Source of the DNA: Cytobacillus oceanisediminis
GTDB lineage: Bacteria; Bacillota; Bacilli; Bacillales; Cytobacillaceae
DNA: 64,000 nucleotides
Assembly: GCF_004366035.1 (NCBI RefSeq)
Contig: NZ_SOEE01000001.1
Span: 434,001-498,000, forward strand
Direction of reading: 5' to 3'
In this document: positions 8,992 to 16,958 of the stretch, one piece after another
Numbering within the stretch: position 1 is the stretch's first letter
Layout of the letters: the number at the start of each line of letters is the position of its first letter
Program-made: the position numbers and the translations under genes
The notes under the pieces: model-generated
Told to the model about the DNA's origin: nothing
The model's database searches: none
What the model saw: only the letters and a program-made list of their open reading frames with translations

Positions 8992-9327
8992 CTACTGCGC
9001 CTTAACCCTCTCTTCATTCAACCGTTCAATTCTCCTTTTTACTGATTTAATCGACCGACCTAATTTAATAGCAGCTTGATACCTTAATAGCTCACCATTC
9101 ATCACCTGTTCAATGACTTTCATTTCTTCATCCGTCCAGGGCTGATAAATTCGTTTCGGGCCTTTTTTGTTAAATCGGTCAGCTTCATATTTGACCACCG
9201 ATATATTCTCACCGCAACTCGGACAGAAATATTTCCTTGGTCTCCCATTTTGCTTTTTTCCGAAAGTCTGGAATACAAATATGCAATCCTCACACAACCA
9301 GTTCTTTATTTGTCTTCTGTCTATCAT
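8992..9327 (-). CDS. Zinc-ribbon and Myb/SANT-like DNA-binding protein
   Basis: This 111-residue protein has two recognisable parts. Residues about 12-45 hold a zinc ribbon (CEDC and CPSC). Residues about 62-105 form a Myb/SANT-like helix-turn-helix (QPWTDEEMKVIEQVMNGE, then AIKLGRSIKSVKRRIERL). It is probably a sequence-specific DNA-binding protein of the phage early program; its target is unknown. A second protein of similar architecture in reverse order (HTH then zinc ribbon) lies at 10884-11240. Confidence 0.7.
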   Translation of the reverse strand: MIDRRQIKNWLCEDCIFVFQTFGKKQNGRPRKYFCPSCGENISVVKYEADRFNKKGPKRIYQPWTDEEMKVIEQVMNGELLRYQAAIKLGRSIKSVKRRIERLNEERVKAQ

Positions 9328-9339
9328 GTTATTAACACC

Positions 9340-9594
9340 TTATATTTTGTGTTTATTTAATCTTCGATTATATATCTCAGCCATCTTTTCATAATAAGGT
9401 TCAAGTTTCTTTTCAAGTGTTTCAATGCTTGTTTCATCAATAAACACTTTTAATTGCTCATTTTCTTTTTTCAGCTTTTCAATTTCCTGCTGCTGTTCCT
9501 ATATAAAAGACTGAACCATTAAGATATCTTGCTTGGATAATCCTTGTTCGTAACATTCATCAAGAAGAGCTTTTATTTCTTTTGACTTTTTCAA
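9340..9594 (-). pseudogene. Small coiled-coil gene split by an in-frame amber codon
   Basis: A TTG at 9594 after AGGAGGAGTTAAT starts a frame of 31 residues ending in ILMVQSFI at a TAG (9499-9501). The same frame continues for 52 more codons as a Gln/Glu/Lys-rich coiled coil (EQQQEIEKLKKENEQLK) to a TAA at 9340. No start codon with a ribosome site precedes the second part, so it reads as one ~83-residue gene interrupted by an amber mutation. The first part (ALLDECYEQGLSKQDILMV) faintly resembles the SinI/SinR dimerisation helix pattern. Read-through or a sequencing error are alternatives. Confidence 0.6.
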
Positions 9595-9595
9595 A

Positions 9596-9772
9596 TTAAC
9601 TCCTCCTGTTGTTCGCTTCTGTAAGAGCATTAAAAGTTTGTCTTTTAATATCTTCAAGAACTGTAAAGGCTTCATGAGGTGACAATCCATTATCCTCCAC
9701 CATTCCTAGCAAGCCGGTAATAATCAACTTATGATTTAAATTATCTACATCTAAGGTTAAGCGTTTATCCAA
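9596..9772 (-). CDS. Small hypothetical phage protein (TTG start)
   Basis: The 58-residue frame starts with TTG at 9772, seven nt after AGGAGG. The upstream sequence AGGAGGAGTTAATTTG is repeated exactly at the start of the next gene, whose TTG lies 1 nt beyond this stop. The protein is helical, with the segment LLGMVEDNGLSPHEAFTVL, and ends NNRRS because its last codons overlap the next ribosome site. Its function is unknown. The clear ribosome site and tight spacing support a real gene. Confidence 0.6.
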   Translation of the reverse strand: MDKRLTLDVDNLNHKLIITGLLGMVEDNGLSPHEAFTVLEDIKRQTFNALTEANNRRS

Positions 9773-9793
9773 ATTAACTCCTCCTACCTTGTG

Positions 9794-10348
9794 TTAATCA
9801 AAAAGCTTAATAGTATTACGGAAAATATCTGCCAAATCATTGGAATACTTAAATCGTTTTTGATTAATTTCAATGGACTTCCCTATGTCTCCATCTTCAT
9901 GACGCATCGTGGCAGCTTTCCAATCGCAAATCATTTCTACAATGTCCATTAAGCTCATTTGACTAATATCAGATTCTTCTTGAAATTGACTATATCCGCA
10001 TGTGTAGCAGCTATGGCAAGGATTAGGATTTTTCACATATTCTCTGAAGCAACCGTTACAAATATATTTCTTATAGTGTTCTGGATGATGACTGTTGTTT
10101 TCATAGTGATGCTTCAAAGCTACTTGCATTTCTTTCAAGTAGGTTTTATATTCGTCCGAACCATAAGTACTATTCTTTAGCTTTGGTGTGTACTCAGTGA
10201 ATATTTCTATCTCTGGACTTTCTAATTTTGACTGATCATGAACCAAAGCCCTTTGAAGTAACTCATTTGCGAACATAATCATAAATTCTCTCACTTGAGA
10301 AATATGTTCTTTTGTATCCCGTATACAATCCTCTTGGGAATATGACAT
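9794..10348 (-). CDS. DUF5662 family protein
   Basis: The 184-residue protein matches the phage family DUF5662. It has an HD-like metal site (ALVHDQSKLESPE), the HHYENNSHHPEHY histidine cluster and a final MICDWKAATMRHEDG. A Cys-rich insertion (CNGCFREY, then CHSCYTCGY) adds a zinc finger. An HD-type phosphohydrolase role is plausible but unproven. I prefer ATG at 10348, because the ATG at 10354 directly abuts the AGGAGGA ribosome site. Confidence 0.75.
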   Translation of the reverse strand: MSYSQEDCIRDTKEHISQVREFMIMFANELLQRALVHDQSKLESPEIEIFTEYTPKLKNSTYGSDEYKTYLKEMQVALKHHYENNSHHPEHYKKYICNGCFREYVKNPNPCHSCYTCGYSQFQEESDISQMSLMDIVEMICDWKAATMRHEDGDIGKSIEINQKRFKYSNDLADIFRNTIKLFD

Positions 10349-10389
10349 CTTCATTTCCTCCTATTCAACTGATCTATCATTTTGTTTCA

Positions 10390-10539
10390 CTAAATTATCG
10401 AAATTACAGCTTTAATTAAAATGTTTAATACATCTTCAATATCATTTATATCTTCAATTCTTTCCCCGTTTACCAATACATTCCCGTTCTCTAATGCTTC
10501 AATGACAGTATCATCTACTGTAATCTGATTTTCTTCCAT
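10390..10539 (-). CDS. Small acidic hypothetical protein
   Basis: The 49-residue frame starts at ATG 10539, seven nt after AGGAGGG (an earlier ATG at 10545 touches the ribosome site). The product is acidic, with segments DDTVIEALENGNVLVNGERI and a hydrophobic C-terminal helix. No family is recognised. The strong ribosome site and location within the same-strand gene run are the main support. Confidence 0.55.
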   Translation of the reverse strand: MEENQITVDDTVIEALENGNVLVNGERIEDINDIEDVLNILIKAVISII

Positions 10540-10579
10540 CTTCATCCCTCCTGTGTCGCTAAATGTTCGTACTGCGACA

Positions 10580-10840
10580 TTAACTCCAAACCTTCTGAAA
10601 CTGAAAATACTTGTTAGGCGTACCTATATAAACACCGCCGTTATTACGTTCAAAATAGAAATACGGCTGTCTTATAAACCAATGAAAGTAGCACCATTGC
10701 TTATGCGGTCTTATGCTAAATCTGTGGTTTTTCACTATCTTTCCTTTGTGCCAAAACATCACTTTTGAATGTTGTTTAAAGAAATAAATCTTTTTAGACA
10801 ACTTATAAACTGTGTGTTCTTTATGATTGTAAATATCCAT
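10580..10840 (-). CDS. Hypothetical aromatic-rich protein
   Basis: The 86-residue frame starts with ATG at 10840 close to GGGTGAGG. Its composition is unusual: many Tyr, Phe, Trp, His and Lys residues (for example CYFHWFIRQPYFYF) and hardly any acidic residues. It could be a small surface-interacting or nucleic-acid-binding protein. It could also be a non-coding stretch that happens to be open. It fits the operon orientation. Confidence 0.4.
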   Translation of the reverse strand: MDIYNHKEHTVYKLSKKIYFFKQHSKVMFWHKGKIVKNHRFSIRPHKQWCYFHWFIRQPYFYFERNNGGVYIGTPNKYFQFQKVWS

Positions 10841-10883
10841 TTCCTCACCCTTTCAATATGTCGCTTTTTATGTCTAATGTTCA

Positions 10884-11240
10884 CTAACCAATTTTCTTTT
10901 CATCAACTTTTAATTTATTGATCCCAATTTCTATTAAGTGTTCTTTTTCCCAGCAGAAAGGGCAAGTGGCATCATTTTGAATTTCTATATTGTTCTCAAT
11001 TGCAAATAAAGCAGAGCAATCACAGCAGTTATAAACCTGGACTTCAATAGTTAACGGTTCAATGTAATTACGCACACGCGGCCATTGGTCAGGCTCTTTT
11101 TGCCTGTACAATCTAACGCTATGGCCTACAGCTGCAGCATTACTTCCAATAGTTTCAGCGATTTCTTTATAAGAATTTCCCTGCATAAACATTTCATGAA
11201 TTAATTGCTTTTTTTTCCTTCTGACACCTTGATTTTGCAC
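10884..11240 (-). CDS. HTH and zinc-ribbon DNA-binding protein
   Basis: The 118-residue protein starts at GTG 11240, seven nt after GGAGGG. Residues about 8-45 form a helix-turn-helix (EMFMQGNSYKEIAETIGSN). Residues about 70-95 form a zinc ribbon (CCDC and CPFC). It is the mirror image, in domain order, of the protein at 8992-9327. A DNA-binding regulatory or packaging-associated role is likely; no named family is recognised. Confidence 0.65.
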   Translation of the reverse strand: MQNQGVRRKKKQLIHEMFMQGNSYKEIAETIGSNAAAVGHSVRLYRQKEPDQWPRVRNYIEPLTIEVQVYNCCDCSALFAIENNIEIQNDATCPFCWEKEHLIEIGINKLKVDEKKIG

Positions 11241-11254
11241 GTTGCTGCCCTCCT

Positions 11255-11377
11255 CTATTTATCTTGTAAAACCCCAGCCTTAACGAATAGGTTTCTCCAA
11301 GCCCTGGATAATCGTTCTTTGCGACGGCGGGCAAGAGATTTGCCCAACCGTCTTTTCTGTTTAGTTTTATTGGCCAT
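11255..11377 (-). CDS. Small highly basic protein
   Basis: This 40-residue frame starts at ATG 11377, overlapping the upstream stop (TAATG), which indicates translational coupling. It is extremely basic: KTKQKRRLGKSLARRRKER then LSRAWRNLF. Such composition suggests binding to nucleic acid or to an acidic partner. It ends two nt before the ribosome site of the next gene. Confidence 0.6.
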   Translation of the reverse strand: MANKTKQKRRLGKSLARRRKERLSRAWRNLFVKAGVLQDK

Positions 11378-11694
11378 TATTCAACCTGACCCTCTGGGAC
11401 ATTCACCGTTCCATTGCCGTCCACAGAATACTCAATTCCTTCATGGTCATCTTCAATACTCATTTGTCCTTCTGGTACACTATCACTTTGTGGACGACTC
11501 TCCATAACTTCTTTAGGAGTTTGACAAGCGAACGTTAAATCAATTAAGAAATACTGACCGTACTTGTTATATTTTTCAGTTATTTTGTGCATTTGAAGAT
11601 TGTTATTTTCTTTAGCAACTGAAACAATTTCCTCTGCTTCTTCACGTGTATCTGCGTAATGTTGTTCCTTTTGATTAAGTTGTACTTTAGACAT
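11377..11694 (-). CDS. Hypothetical phage protein
   Basis: The 105-residue protein starts at ATG 11694 after AAGGGAGATTAATA. The longer frame to 11730 lacks a ribosome site. The first half looks like a small alpha/beta domain (ADTREEAEEIVSVAKEN, then YNKYGQYFLIDLTF). The last 30 residues are acidic and low in complexity, with the segments VPEGQMSIEDD and NVPEGQVE forming a short repeat. Its function is unknown. Confidence 0.6.
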   Translation of the reverse strand: MSKVQLNQKEQHYADTREEAEEIVSVAKENNNLQMHKITEKYNKYGQYFLIDLTFACQTPKEVMESRPQSDSVPEGQMSIEDDHEGIEYSVDGNGTVNVPEGQVE

Positions 11695-11971
11695 TATTAA
11701 TCTCCCTTTCTTCTTCAATTTGTTCTGCAATGGCTACTGCGACAGCTGCAACTTGAATTAACTCTTTATAAAGATCATTAGCATCTGAACCTTTTCCCCA
11801 GCCTTGACCTGTTTGCATAGCCTGGGCGACTTCCCCGACTTCCTCAACAAGGATCTTTAGCCAATCACCATACGAATGTCTTTGCCTTCCCCATTTCGCA
11901 TTTTGGCGAAAACGTTCTTTTTCAACTGCAAGCAATGCATTATTTTTTAAATGATCATCAAGTTTTCTCAA
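11687..11971 (-). CDS. MazG-like nucleotide pyrophosphohydrolase
   Basis: The 94-residue protein starts with TTG at 11971 after AGGTGG. It has the all-alpha NTP-PPase pattern: RFRQNAKWG, then the metal-binding helix VEEVGEVAQAM (ExxE), and a later ELIQVAAVAVA helix with its acid. Such phage enzymes hydrolyse NTPs or dNTPs and may alter host nucleotide signalling during infection. It overlaps both neighbours by a few bases, so translation is coupled. Confidence 0.78.
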   Translation of the reverse strand: MRKLDDHLKNNALLAVEKERFRQNAKWGRQRHSYGDWLKILVEEVGEVAQAMQTGQGWGKGSDANDLYKELIQVAAVAVAIAEQIEEEREINNV

Positions 11972-12182
11972 CTTCTACCACCTCAAAATATTCTCTGCCG
12001 AAATGATTCACGATCTTTTCCATCAGTTTCGGTCCAATGCCTGGTACTTCTTGCAACCCTTCGAACTTAGAAGCAAAGATTAAGCAGGCATTATCCTGTC
12101 CCATTTCTACTCCTTTTTTAAAACCTTTGTTGTAAGCCTCTTGCCTGGCCTTTTCTAATACCGGATTAGGTTTCTTTGCCAT
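11958..12182 (-). CDS. Helix-hairpin-helix protein
   Basis: The 74-residue protein starts at ATG 12182 after GGTGG. It has a basic helical N-terminus and one canonical helix-hairpin-helix motif (LQEVPGIGPKLMEKIVNHFG), the non-specific DNA-binding element of many repair and recombination proteins. On its own it may be an accessory factor for the ERCC4-type nuclease encoded at 12623-13162. That pairing is inference from proximity. Confidence 0.65.
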   Translation of the reverse strand: MAKKPNPVLEKARQEAYNKGFKKGVEMGQDNACLIFASKFEGLQEVPGIGPKLMEKIVNHFGREYFEVVEVEKT

Positions 12183-12206
12183 TAGTACCACCCATTTTCA
12201 GCATTA

Positions 12207-12347
12207 TTAAGTTATCTTTCTAGAAAACTTAGAATGTAAAACAAAGTCACAGCCACAAGAGCATTTAAACTTGTATTTATTCTTCATGGATGCTCGTTTA
12301 GATGAGTAAACAATGTATTTACATCTTGGACAGAAGGCCGAATACAT
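12207..12347 (-). CDS. Small zinc-ribbon protein
   Basis: The 46-residue frame starts at ATG 12347 just after the upstream stop, with AGGGTGTG as ribosome site. It carries CPRC near the N-terminus and CSCGC about 25 residues later, a compact zinc-ribbon pattern, with several Lys and Arg residues. Too small to classify, but the Cys pairing argues for a real gene. Confidence 0.6.
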   Translation of the reverse strand: MYSAFCPRCKYIVYSSKRASMKNKYKFKCSCGCDFVLHSKFSRKIT

Positions 12348-12353
12348 TATTGT

Positions 12354-12596
12354 TCACACCCTAAGTTTATTTAATTGGTTTTTATAGTAATCTCGCTGGG
12401 ACTGAGTACGTTTTAAAGCTTCTTCTAATGCCAGATTTTCTTTGGCCATTTCCATATAGTTTTTATAGCGCGACTTTTGCTTGATTTCTTTATTTATCTC
12501 CCTTTGGCTTTCAAGCTCTGTTACCAGCCAATTGATACTTCTCAAAGGTAACCGTCCGCGCTTAATATCAGCTTTAATTTCTGATAATTTATCCAC
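12354..12596 (-). CDS. Hypothetical coiled-coil protein
   Basis: The 80-residue protein starts with GTG at 12596, about 9 nt after GGGGA. It is helical and charged: an N-terminal basic part (ADIKRGRLPLRSINWLV) and a Gln/Lys-rich coiled coil to the end. No family is recognised. It sits among the small middle genes next to the ERCC4 nuclease gene. Confidence 0.55.
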   Translation of the reverse strand: MDKLSEIKADIKRGRLPLRSINWLVTELESQREINKEIKQKSRYKNYMEMAKENLALEEALKRTQSQRDYYKNQLNKLRV

Positions 12597-12622
12597 AACT
12601 TATCCCCACTTTCAGGTTAGGT

Positions 12623-13162
12623 TCAGAAAGCACCTGTCCTAAGATAATGTTTCGCCTGGTAATAAAAATGGTGATAGATCCAATTGCCAGAGTATTTTTG
12701 GTCTAAATACACGATTTCGAAATTGTATTTGGCTTTAAAGGTATTCAGCCTGCCGAGCAATGCCAATGGATTGTATTTGGAACGATACTCACCCTTAAGC
12801 ATTTTTTCGTATCCGTGTAGATCTTCCACAATTAGAGTGAAGGGAATGTCCTTTGAACGAATCAATTCATTTTCAAAAGCTGTTTGGGTATCCTTCTGGA
12901 GATTCCCTGTGATTTCATCCATGTGGGCTTTACGCTCTACCCGGCTTTTTAAAAATATGTCACGGGTTATTCCCAGTTCTTCATTCTTCGGAATCATGCA
13001 GCCATAATCACCGGTATCTAATTTTTGAATTTTTATCGGTATATCCTTCTGGCGCAAATAATCAAGAATATGGCCGTTTACATTCTCCCGGGTGTCTACA
13101 ACAATCGTGAGAGTTTTAAGGATTTTGTTTAATTCTGTGTCTGAGTAATGATAGGAGATCAT
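12623..13162 (-). CDS. ERCC4/XPF-type nuclease domain protein
   Basis: The 179-residue protein carries the XPF/ERCC4 nuclease fold. It shows VVDTREN, the LDTGDYG strand, VERKAHMDEI (the ERK-type catalytic triad) and a later FTLIVED segment. Phage members process branched DNA or act as resolvase-like nucleases during replication and packaging. ATG at 13162 follows GGAGGCAGCTAA. It overlaps the YopX gene by 4 nt, so both are translated together. Confidence 0.85.
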   Translation of the reverse strand: MISYHYSDTELNKILKTLTIVVDTRENVNGHILDYLRQKDIPIKIQKLDTGDYGCMIPKNEELGITRDIFLKSRVERKAHMDEITGNLQKDTQTAFENELIRSKDIPFTLIVEDLHGYEKMLKGEYRSKYNPLALLGRLNTFKAKYNFEIVYLDQKYSGNWIYHHFYYQAKHYLRTGAF

Positions 13163-13605
13163 TTAGCTGCCTCCAGTAATTCTGGGTTTTCGTATATGTT
13201 GCCGATAATCTCGAACTGCTCTAAATATGTCGGCAAATCAAAGATGTACTTTTCTTGGTGGACTTTTCGTTTATTTCCCTCTTTATCAAACTCGAATTTC
13301 TTGTGCCATTTACTGCAGAAACCACCATTATGGAATATTACCTCGGTAATTTGTTCGACGATTTTATAACCTCTTAATCCGATTATTTCCCGTTGTAAAA
13401 TATCCCCTTCATAGATCTCCTTGCCGTTTTTATCTTTTAAACCGGTGTATTGACCAACTGAGTCCCATTCAACAGGAACCGTTCCTTGATAATCAGCTTC
13501 AATGTAAGCCAACTTATCATCGTTACTTGAAATAAGACTTCCAAAAAACCATTTAATATCACCGTAATCTTCAAGGGGTTTACCACGAAACTTAATTTCT
13601 CTCAT
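13159..13605 (-). CDS. YopX family protein
   Basis: The 148-residue protein matches the YopX family first seen in SP-beta. It begins MREIKFRGKPLEDYG and contains the signature VGQYTGLKDKNGKEIYEGDI, then IGNIYENPELL near the end. The biochemical role is unknown; family members are common early or middle phage proteins. ATG at 13605 follows GGGAGCAGGGGC and overlaps the preceding gene by 4 nt. Confidence 0.9.
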   Translation of the reverse strand: MREIKFRGKPLEDYGDIKWFFGSLISSNDDKLAYIEADYQGTVPVEWDSVGQYTGLKDKNGKEIYEGDILQREIIGLRGYKIVEQITEVIFHNGGFCSKWHKKFEFDKEGNKRKVHQEKYIFDLPTYLEQFEIIGNIYENPELLEAAK

Positions 13606-14054
13606 GCCCCTGCTCCCTTCTTGGCATATGTAACAGCATTGATGTATAGTTCTTTTGCCAATTTATTAGATTCATCATTTTCAAATTGTCGGTAATCCTC
13701 ATAGATGTCTTTCCAGCCGTTATTAGCGAGTACTTCTGTCCAATCGATAAGCAATAATGCAGATTCTGTATCTTCACACATCCATTTATTTAGCTTTTCA
13801 TTCTGTTCCCAGTTGCATAAATAATGCAGTGCTTTACGAATTGTGACTTGTTCTGCACCTGCACCTTTCCAGGACTTAAACCAATCGTCAATTGATTGGA
13901 AATTCTGTTCAGCAGCTTGCATAACTTCAGCTGGGATTAAATTTTGATTCTTTATCGCAACCCGATCATCAGTATCAAGATAGATATTTGCACCTGATTT
14001 CCAAATTTGACTGAGTATCATTAATACTTGCATGGAAGTAACTTCACTCCCCAT
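13602..14054 (-). CDS. Hypothetical protein with TubC-like N-terminal docking pattern
   Basis: The frame gives 150 residues from ATG 14054; an ATG at 14033 (seven codons in) is also possible because GGGGAG lies between them. The N-terminal segment NIYLDTDDRVAIKNQNLIP, then AAEQNFQSIDDWFKSW, resembles the small TubC-type docking domains attached to many phage primases. The remainder is helical and acidic. It may dock with the replication proteins encoded nearby; this is inference. Confidence 0.55.
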   Translation of the reverse strand: MGSEVTSMQVLMILSQIWKSGANIYLDTDDRVAIKNQNLIPAEVMQAAEQNFQSIDDWFKSWKGAGAEQVTIRKALHYLCNWEQNEKLNKWMCEDTESALLLIDWTEVLANNGWKDIYEDYRQFENDESNKLAKELYINAVTYAKKGAGA

Positions 14055-14260
14055 CTGCCGTTTTCATACACATAATTTTTCATCCTTCGGTGTTTTTTGC
14101 CGCAATTATATTTGTTTAGTCGTATACCGAATTTTTGTTTTGAAAAGGTTTCTAGCTGATGAAATTTACAAAATTTCTTGTATCTTTCATACAAATCTTC
14201 ATTTGTTTCAAAACTCTTAATATCGCGTTCGATATTTTCTTGAATGAATTTTTCTATCAA
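14021..14260 (-). CDS. Small protein resembling the C-terminal domain of D5-like primases
   Basis: The 79-residue protein starts with TTG at 14260 after AGGTGAG. The pattern LYERYKKFCKFHQLETFSKQ followed by FGIRLNKYN and WGVKLLP matches the winged-helix domain that often ends D5-type primase-helicases. Here it is a separate gene, about 320 nt after the primase gene in transcription order. It may bind the candidate origin that lies between them. Confidence 0.5.
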   Translation of the reverse strand: MIEKFIQENIERDIKSFETNEDLYERYKKFCKFHQLETFSKQKFGIRLNKYNCGKKHRRMKNYVYENGRWGVKLLPCKY

Positions 14261-14576
14261 AATCTCACCTACTTTTTAGTTATCGAGATTTGAGAAAGTT
14301 GTTATAAAGTAACGAAAAACGACCTTTTAACAACTAAAAGTTACTTTAATAACTTGCCTTCATACCTAGAGCCACAAGGGCTGAGCTTAATTTGGGTTAT
14401 TTTCGTTATCAGCATTTTTAGTTTCGGCTCTATATATACTTATATATTTTTTATTTTTTTAAAATTATAGAAAACCAAATAACTAAAATAACTAAATAAC
14501 AATAAAAGTTAACTCAAACCCTTGATACGGCTGGATTTCTTGAAAGTTATTAAAAGTTATTTAAGCCCCAAAAACG
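14261..14576. other. Candidate phage replication origin
   Basis: This AT-rich 316-nt gap follows the primase-helicase gene and has no gene. It contains many copies of a short motif, ATAACT or its complement AGTTAT: three spaced ATAAC copies at about 14478-14500, and two AGTTAT copies at about 14545-14562 in the other orientation. More scattered AGTTA/GTTAT copies occur at 14278-14410. An AT-only stretch (about 14430-14475) lies between clusters. Short iterons plus an AT-rich stretch beside the replication gene suggest an origin; function is not shown. Confidence 0.45.
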
Positions 14577-16919
14577 TTATTGAACTACTTTAAAAAAGCC
14601 GTTTTCCTCGTTTTCGGTAACCCCTTTAGTAACTGGCTGGCGCTCTTTTAAGGTAATTCCTGTCAAAAACGTTTTATTTCCAGCGCCTTTCATTTTTCCG
14701 AAGCCTTTCGTTTCTAACATTCGGTAAAATGACCTGTTCCCTAAAGTGCGTTCTCCAGACTTGAAGCACCAATTGTCGTAAACCGTATATAATTCTTTGG
14801 CCTCGATTTTAATTGCTTCGTTTTTCGGCTCGTCGATGTAGCAAACTTCACCTAAGAATGGAGCCAAGATGTCCATTTCCTCTTTATAATTGCCAGTTGC
14901 ATCCACCACTACTTTAGGTTCTTTCAAGCCTGACTGTTGCCACTTTAAGCAGCCCTCGATTGCCCAATTGAGTATGCCCGGCATTTCAAAAGACAATTTC
15001 TCTTCGAGTTTCTTATCACGTTCATGAGGTTTAAGGCTTAATGTAAATGGAATAATCTTTACGCGTCTCCAGATACCATCATCCACCCCACCGATGATTG
15101 GCTTATGGTTTGTCGTGAAAAATACTTTAAATTCTGGAATAAACTCGAAATATTCTTGTCGTAAGAATCGCGCTAGAATCGGCTCACCACCGGTAATTGT
15201 CTTAACTAATGATTCCTGTAATTTTTCACCTTCTTCTGACTCCACTGCCGAAACAAACCTTGCATTTACCAACCGAGCAATATCATTGTTGGCGCCAGTA
15301 TCTTTTTTCTTAATGAACGTATCTGATTTTGTTTGTGAACCGTAATCGCCCATTAATTTTTTGATAGTATTTACAAAAGTGGACTTTCCGTTGGATCCAC
15401 CGCCGACTAAGAAATACATCGATTGCTCTGAAATATCTCCTGTGAGGGAGTAACCAACAAGTCGCTGCATGTAATCGATTAAATCTTTATCACCCTTGAA
15501 AATCTGCTCCAAAAAAATTGACCACGTTGGATATTCTGCTTTCTCATCAAATTCAACATTGGTGATTTTTGTTATTCCGAGTTCCCGATCATGCGGCTGC
15601 AGTTTACCTGTTTTTAAATCAACAATTCCGTTTTCAACATTGAGTAAATATTTATGCCGGTCAAAGTCTTCACGTTCTCCTGGAACCAATGGCATAAGGT
15701 CCTTAATGCTGTTCATCCGGATATTTCTTCTTTCGCACATTCGCGCCCATTTCGTTTCAGCTTCATCCTCTGATTTATATAAACCACGTAATACTTTAGC
15801 TGTAATCCGTTCAATTTCTTTTTTTGTATCAACTTTCCACCGTTTGCCGTCCCATATCAGCCAGCCCATATCCGATACATATTTGATTACATGGCCATAT
15901 TCATGAGCGATTCTTTCAGCATTTCCAAGCTCAGTTAATCGGAATTTCTTCTTCGTCTTTCCATCCACAACTGCAGCTGCATCTCCAACATGGAAGTCAA
16001 AAGAGAATCCTTCAAATTGCTCTTTATTATCTAATATCGTTGTAGAAGTGGAAGAAATGGCAGTTGCTATTGTTCTTTCTCCGTATGTTTCATTGGTATC
16101 TCTGAAGTGGATTACGTCCCATTTATCACGCATAAGCCCAGATTCCCGAAACATGGTATCCATTCGAGTGGAGGATTTACCTGTCCAGAATGCCAAGTGG
16201 TTACACAAGGCCAGGTCACTTGCCGAGTGATCATTTTTAATTAAGCTGCCGTTAAACAATGAGCGAATTTCATCACCGTTCTTACTGCGAAACATTCTTT
16301 CCCAAAGAGCATCATTTGAAATTTTAATTTCGTCTTTTTCAAAGTCTACTAAGTTCACGCGGCCTTGAATATCGCTGTCATCAAAATATTGTTCAAACAC
16401 TTCTGCCAGTTCGTCGGTCCGATCATAGACATCATTAGAATTTTCTCGATTGCCGGTAAAGCTGAAGTAACGGCCATAAGAATAAATCTCTAATCCATGT
16501 TTTGTATTTTTTCGGCCAGTCCCTAAAACAGATTGTGGAAGGCCACCTTTGATAATGATGTGAAGGCCGGTTCCAGAAGGAGAAAACTCTGTATAGCTGT
16601 CTAATGTATCAATAATCTCGTTTGCAAATGAATTAACCTTTCCATCCACAACACACTTATCAATATCAATTCCGATGTAGTTATCCTGTCTGCTAAATAC
16701 GAAACCTATGCCGTCATAGTCACCTTCTAAATAGAATTTGACTGCAGTTGCAAATGTTGACCAGGTACGCCTATTGTTTGCCTGGGCCATTTCACCATTT
16801 ACCTGATATGGAACCTTTGTCGGTTTTCCACCTCGTTCCTCTTTTCGCCATAAAATCCATTGAGGAAGGGCTTTTAATTCGGCAGGGATTTCGTTGAAGT
16901 TGTATGGATTTTCTTTCAT
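14577..16919 (-). CDS. D5-type DNA primase-helicase (Prim-Pol plus SF3 helicase)
   Basis: The 780-residue protein unites two activities. The N-terminal ~200 residues form a primase-polymerase domain: WILWRKEERGGKPTKVPYQ, the catalytic acids in YIGIDIDKC, and FSPSGTGLHIIIKGG. The central D5_N region leads to an SF3 helicase with Walker A VGGGSNGKSTF, a B-type segment and FFTTNHKP (sensor/motif C). The enzyme primes and unwinds phage DNA. I chose ATG at 16919 with GGAGGGA upstream; a TTG at 16931 overlaps the ribosome site. It is the main replication initiator candidate for the adjacent AT-rich gap. Confidence 0.93.
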   Translation of the reverse strand: MKENPYNFNEIPAELKALPQWILWRKEERGGKPTKVPYQVNGEMAQANNRRTWSTFATAVKFYLEGDYDGIGFVFSRQDNYIGIDIDKCVVDGKVNSFANEIIDTLDSYTEFSPSGTGLHIIIKGGLPQSVLGTGRKNTKHGLEIYSYGRYFSFTGNRENSNDVYDRTDELAEVFEQYFDDSDIQGRVNLVDFEKDEIKISNDALWERMFRSKNGDEIRSLFNGSLIKNDHSASDLALCNHLAFWTGKSSTRMDTMFRESGLMRDKWDVIHFRDTNETYGERTIATAISSTSTTILDNKEQFEGFSFDFHVGDAAAVVDGKTKKKFRLTELGNAERIAHEYGHVIKYVSDMGWLIWDGKRWKVDTKKEIERITAKVLRGLYKSEDEAETKWARMCERRNIRMNSIKDLMPLVPGEREDFDRHKYLLNVENGIVDLKTGKLQPHDRELGITKITNVEFDEKAEYPTWSIFLEQIFKGDKDLIDYMQRLVGYSLTGDISEQSMYFLVGGGSNGKSTFVNTIKKLMGDYGSQTKSDTFIKKKDTGANNDIARLVNARFVSAVESEEGEKLQESLVKTITGGEPILARFLRQEYFEFIPEFKVFFTTNHKPIIGGVDDGIWRRVKIIPFTLSLKPHERDKKLEEKLSFEMPGILNWAIEGCLKWQQSGLKEPKVVVDATGNYKEEMDILAPFLGEVCYIDEPKNEAIKIEAKELYTVYDNWCFKSGERTLGNRSFYRMLETKGFGKMKGAGNKTFLTGITLKERQPVTKGVTENEENGFFKVVQ

Positions 16920-16958
16920 TTCTCCCTCCAATGAAGCTTATTTACCTAATTTGGGTAT

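Noticed and set aside
9499-9690. A 63-codon frame from an ATG at 9690
   Set aside because: Its first half overlaps the better-supported gene at 9596-9772 in another phase; a TTG with a perfect ribosome site at 9594 is the likelier start.
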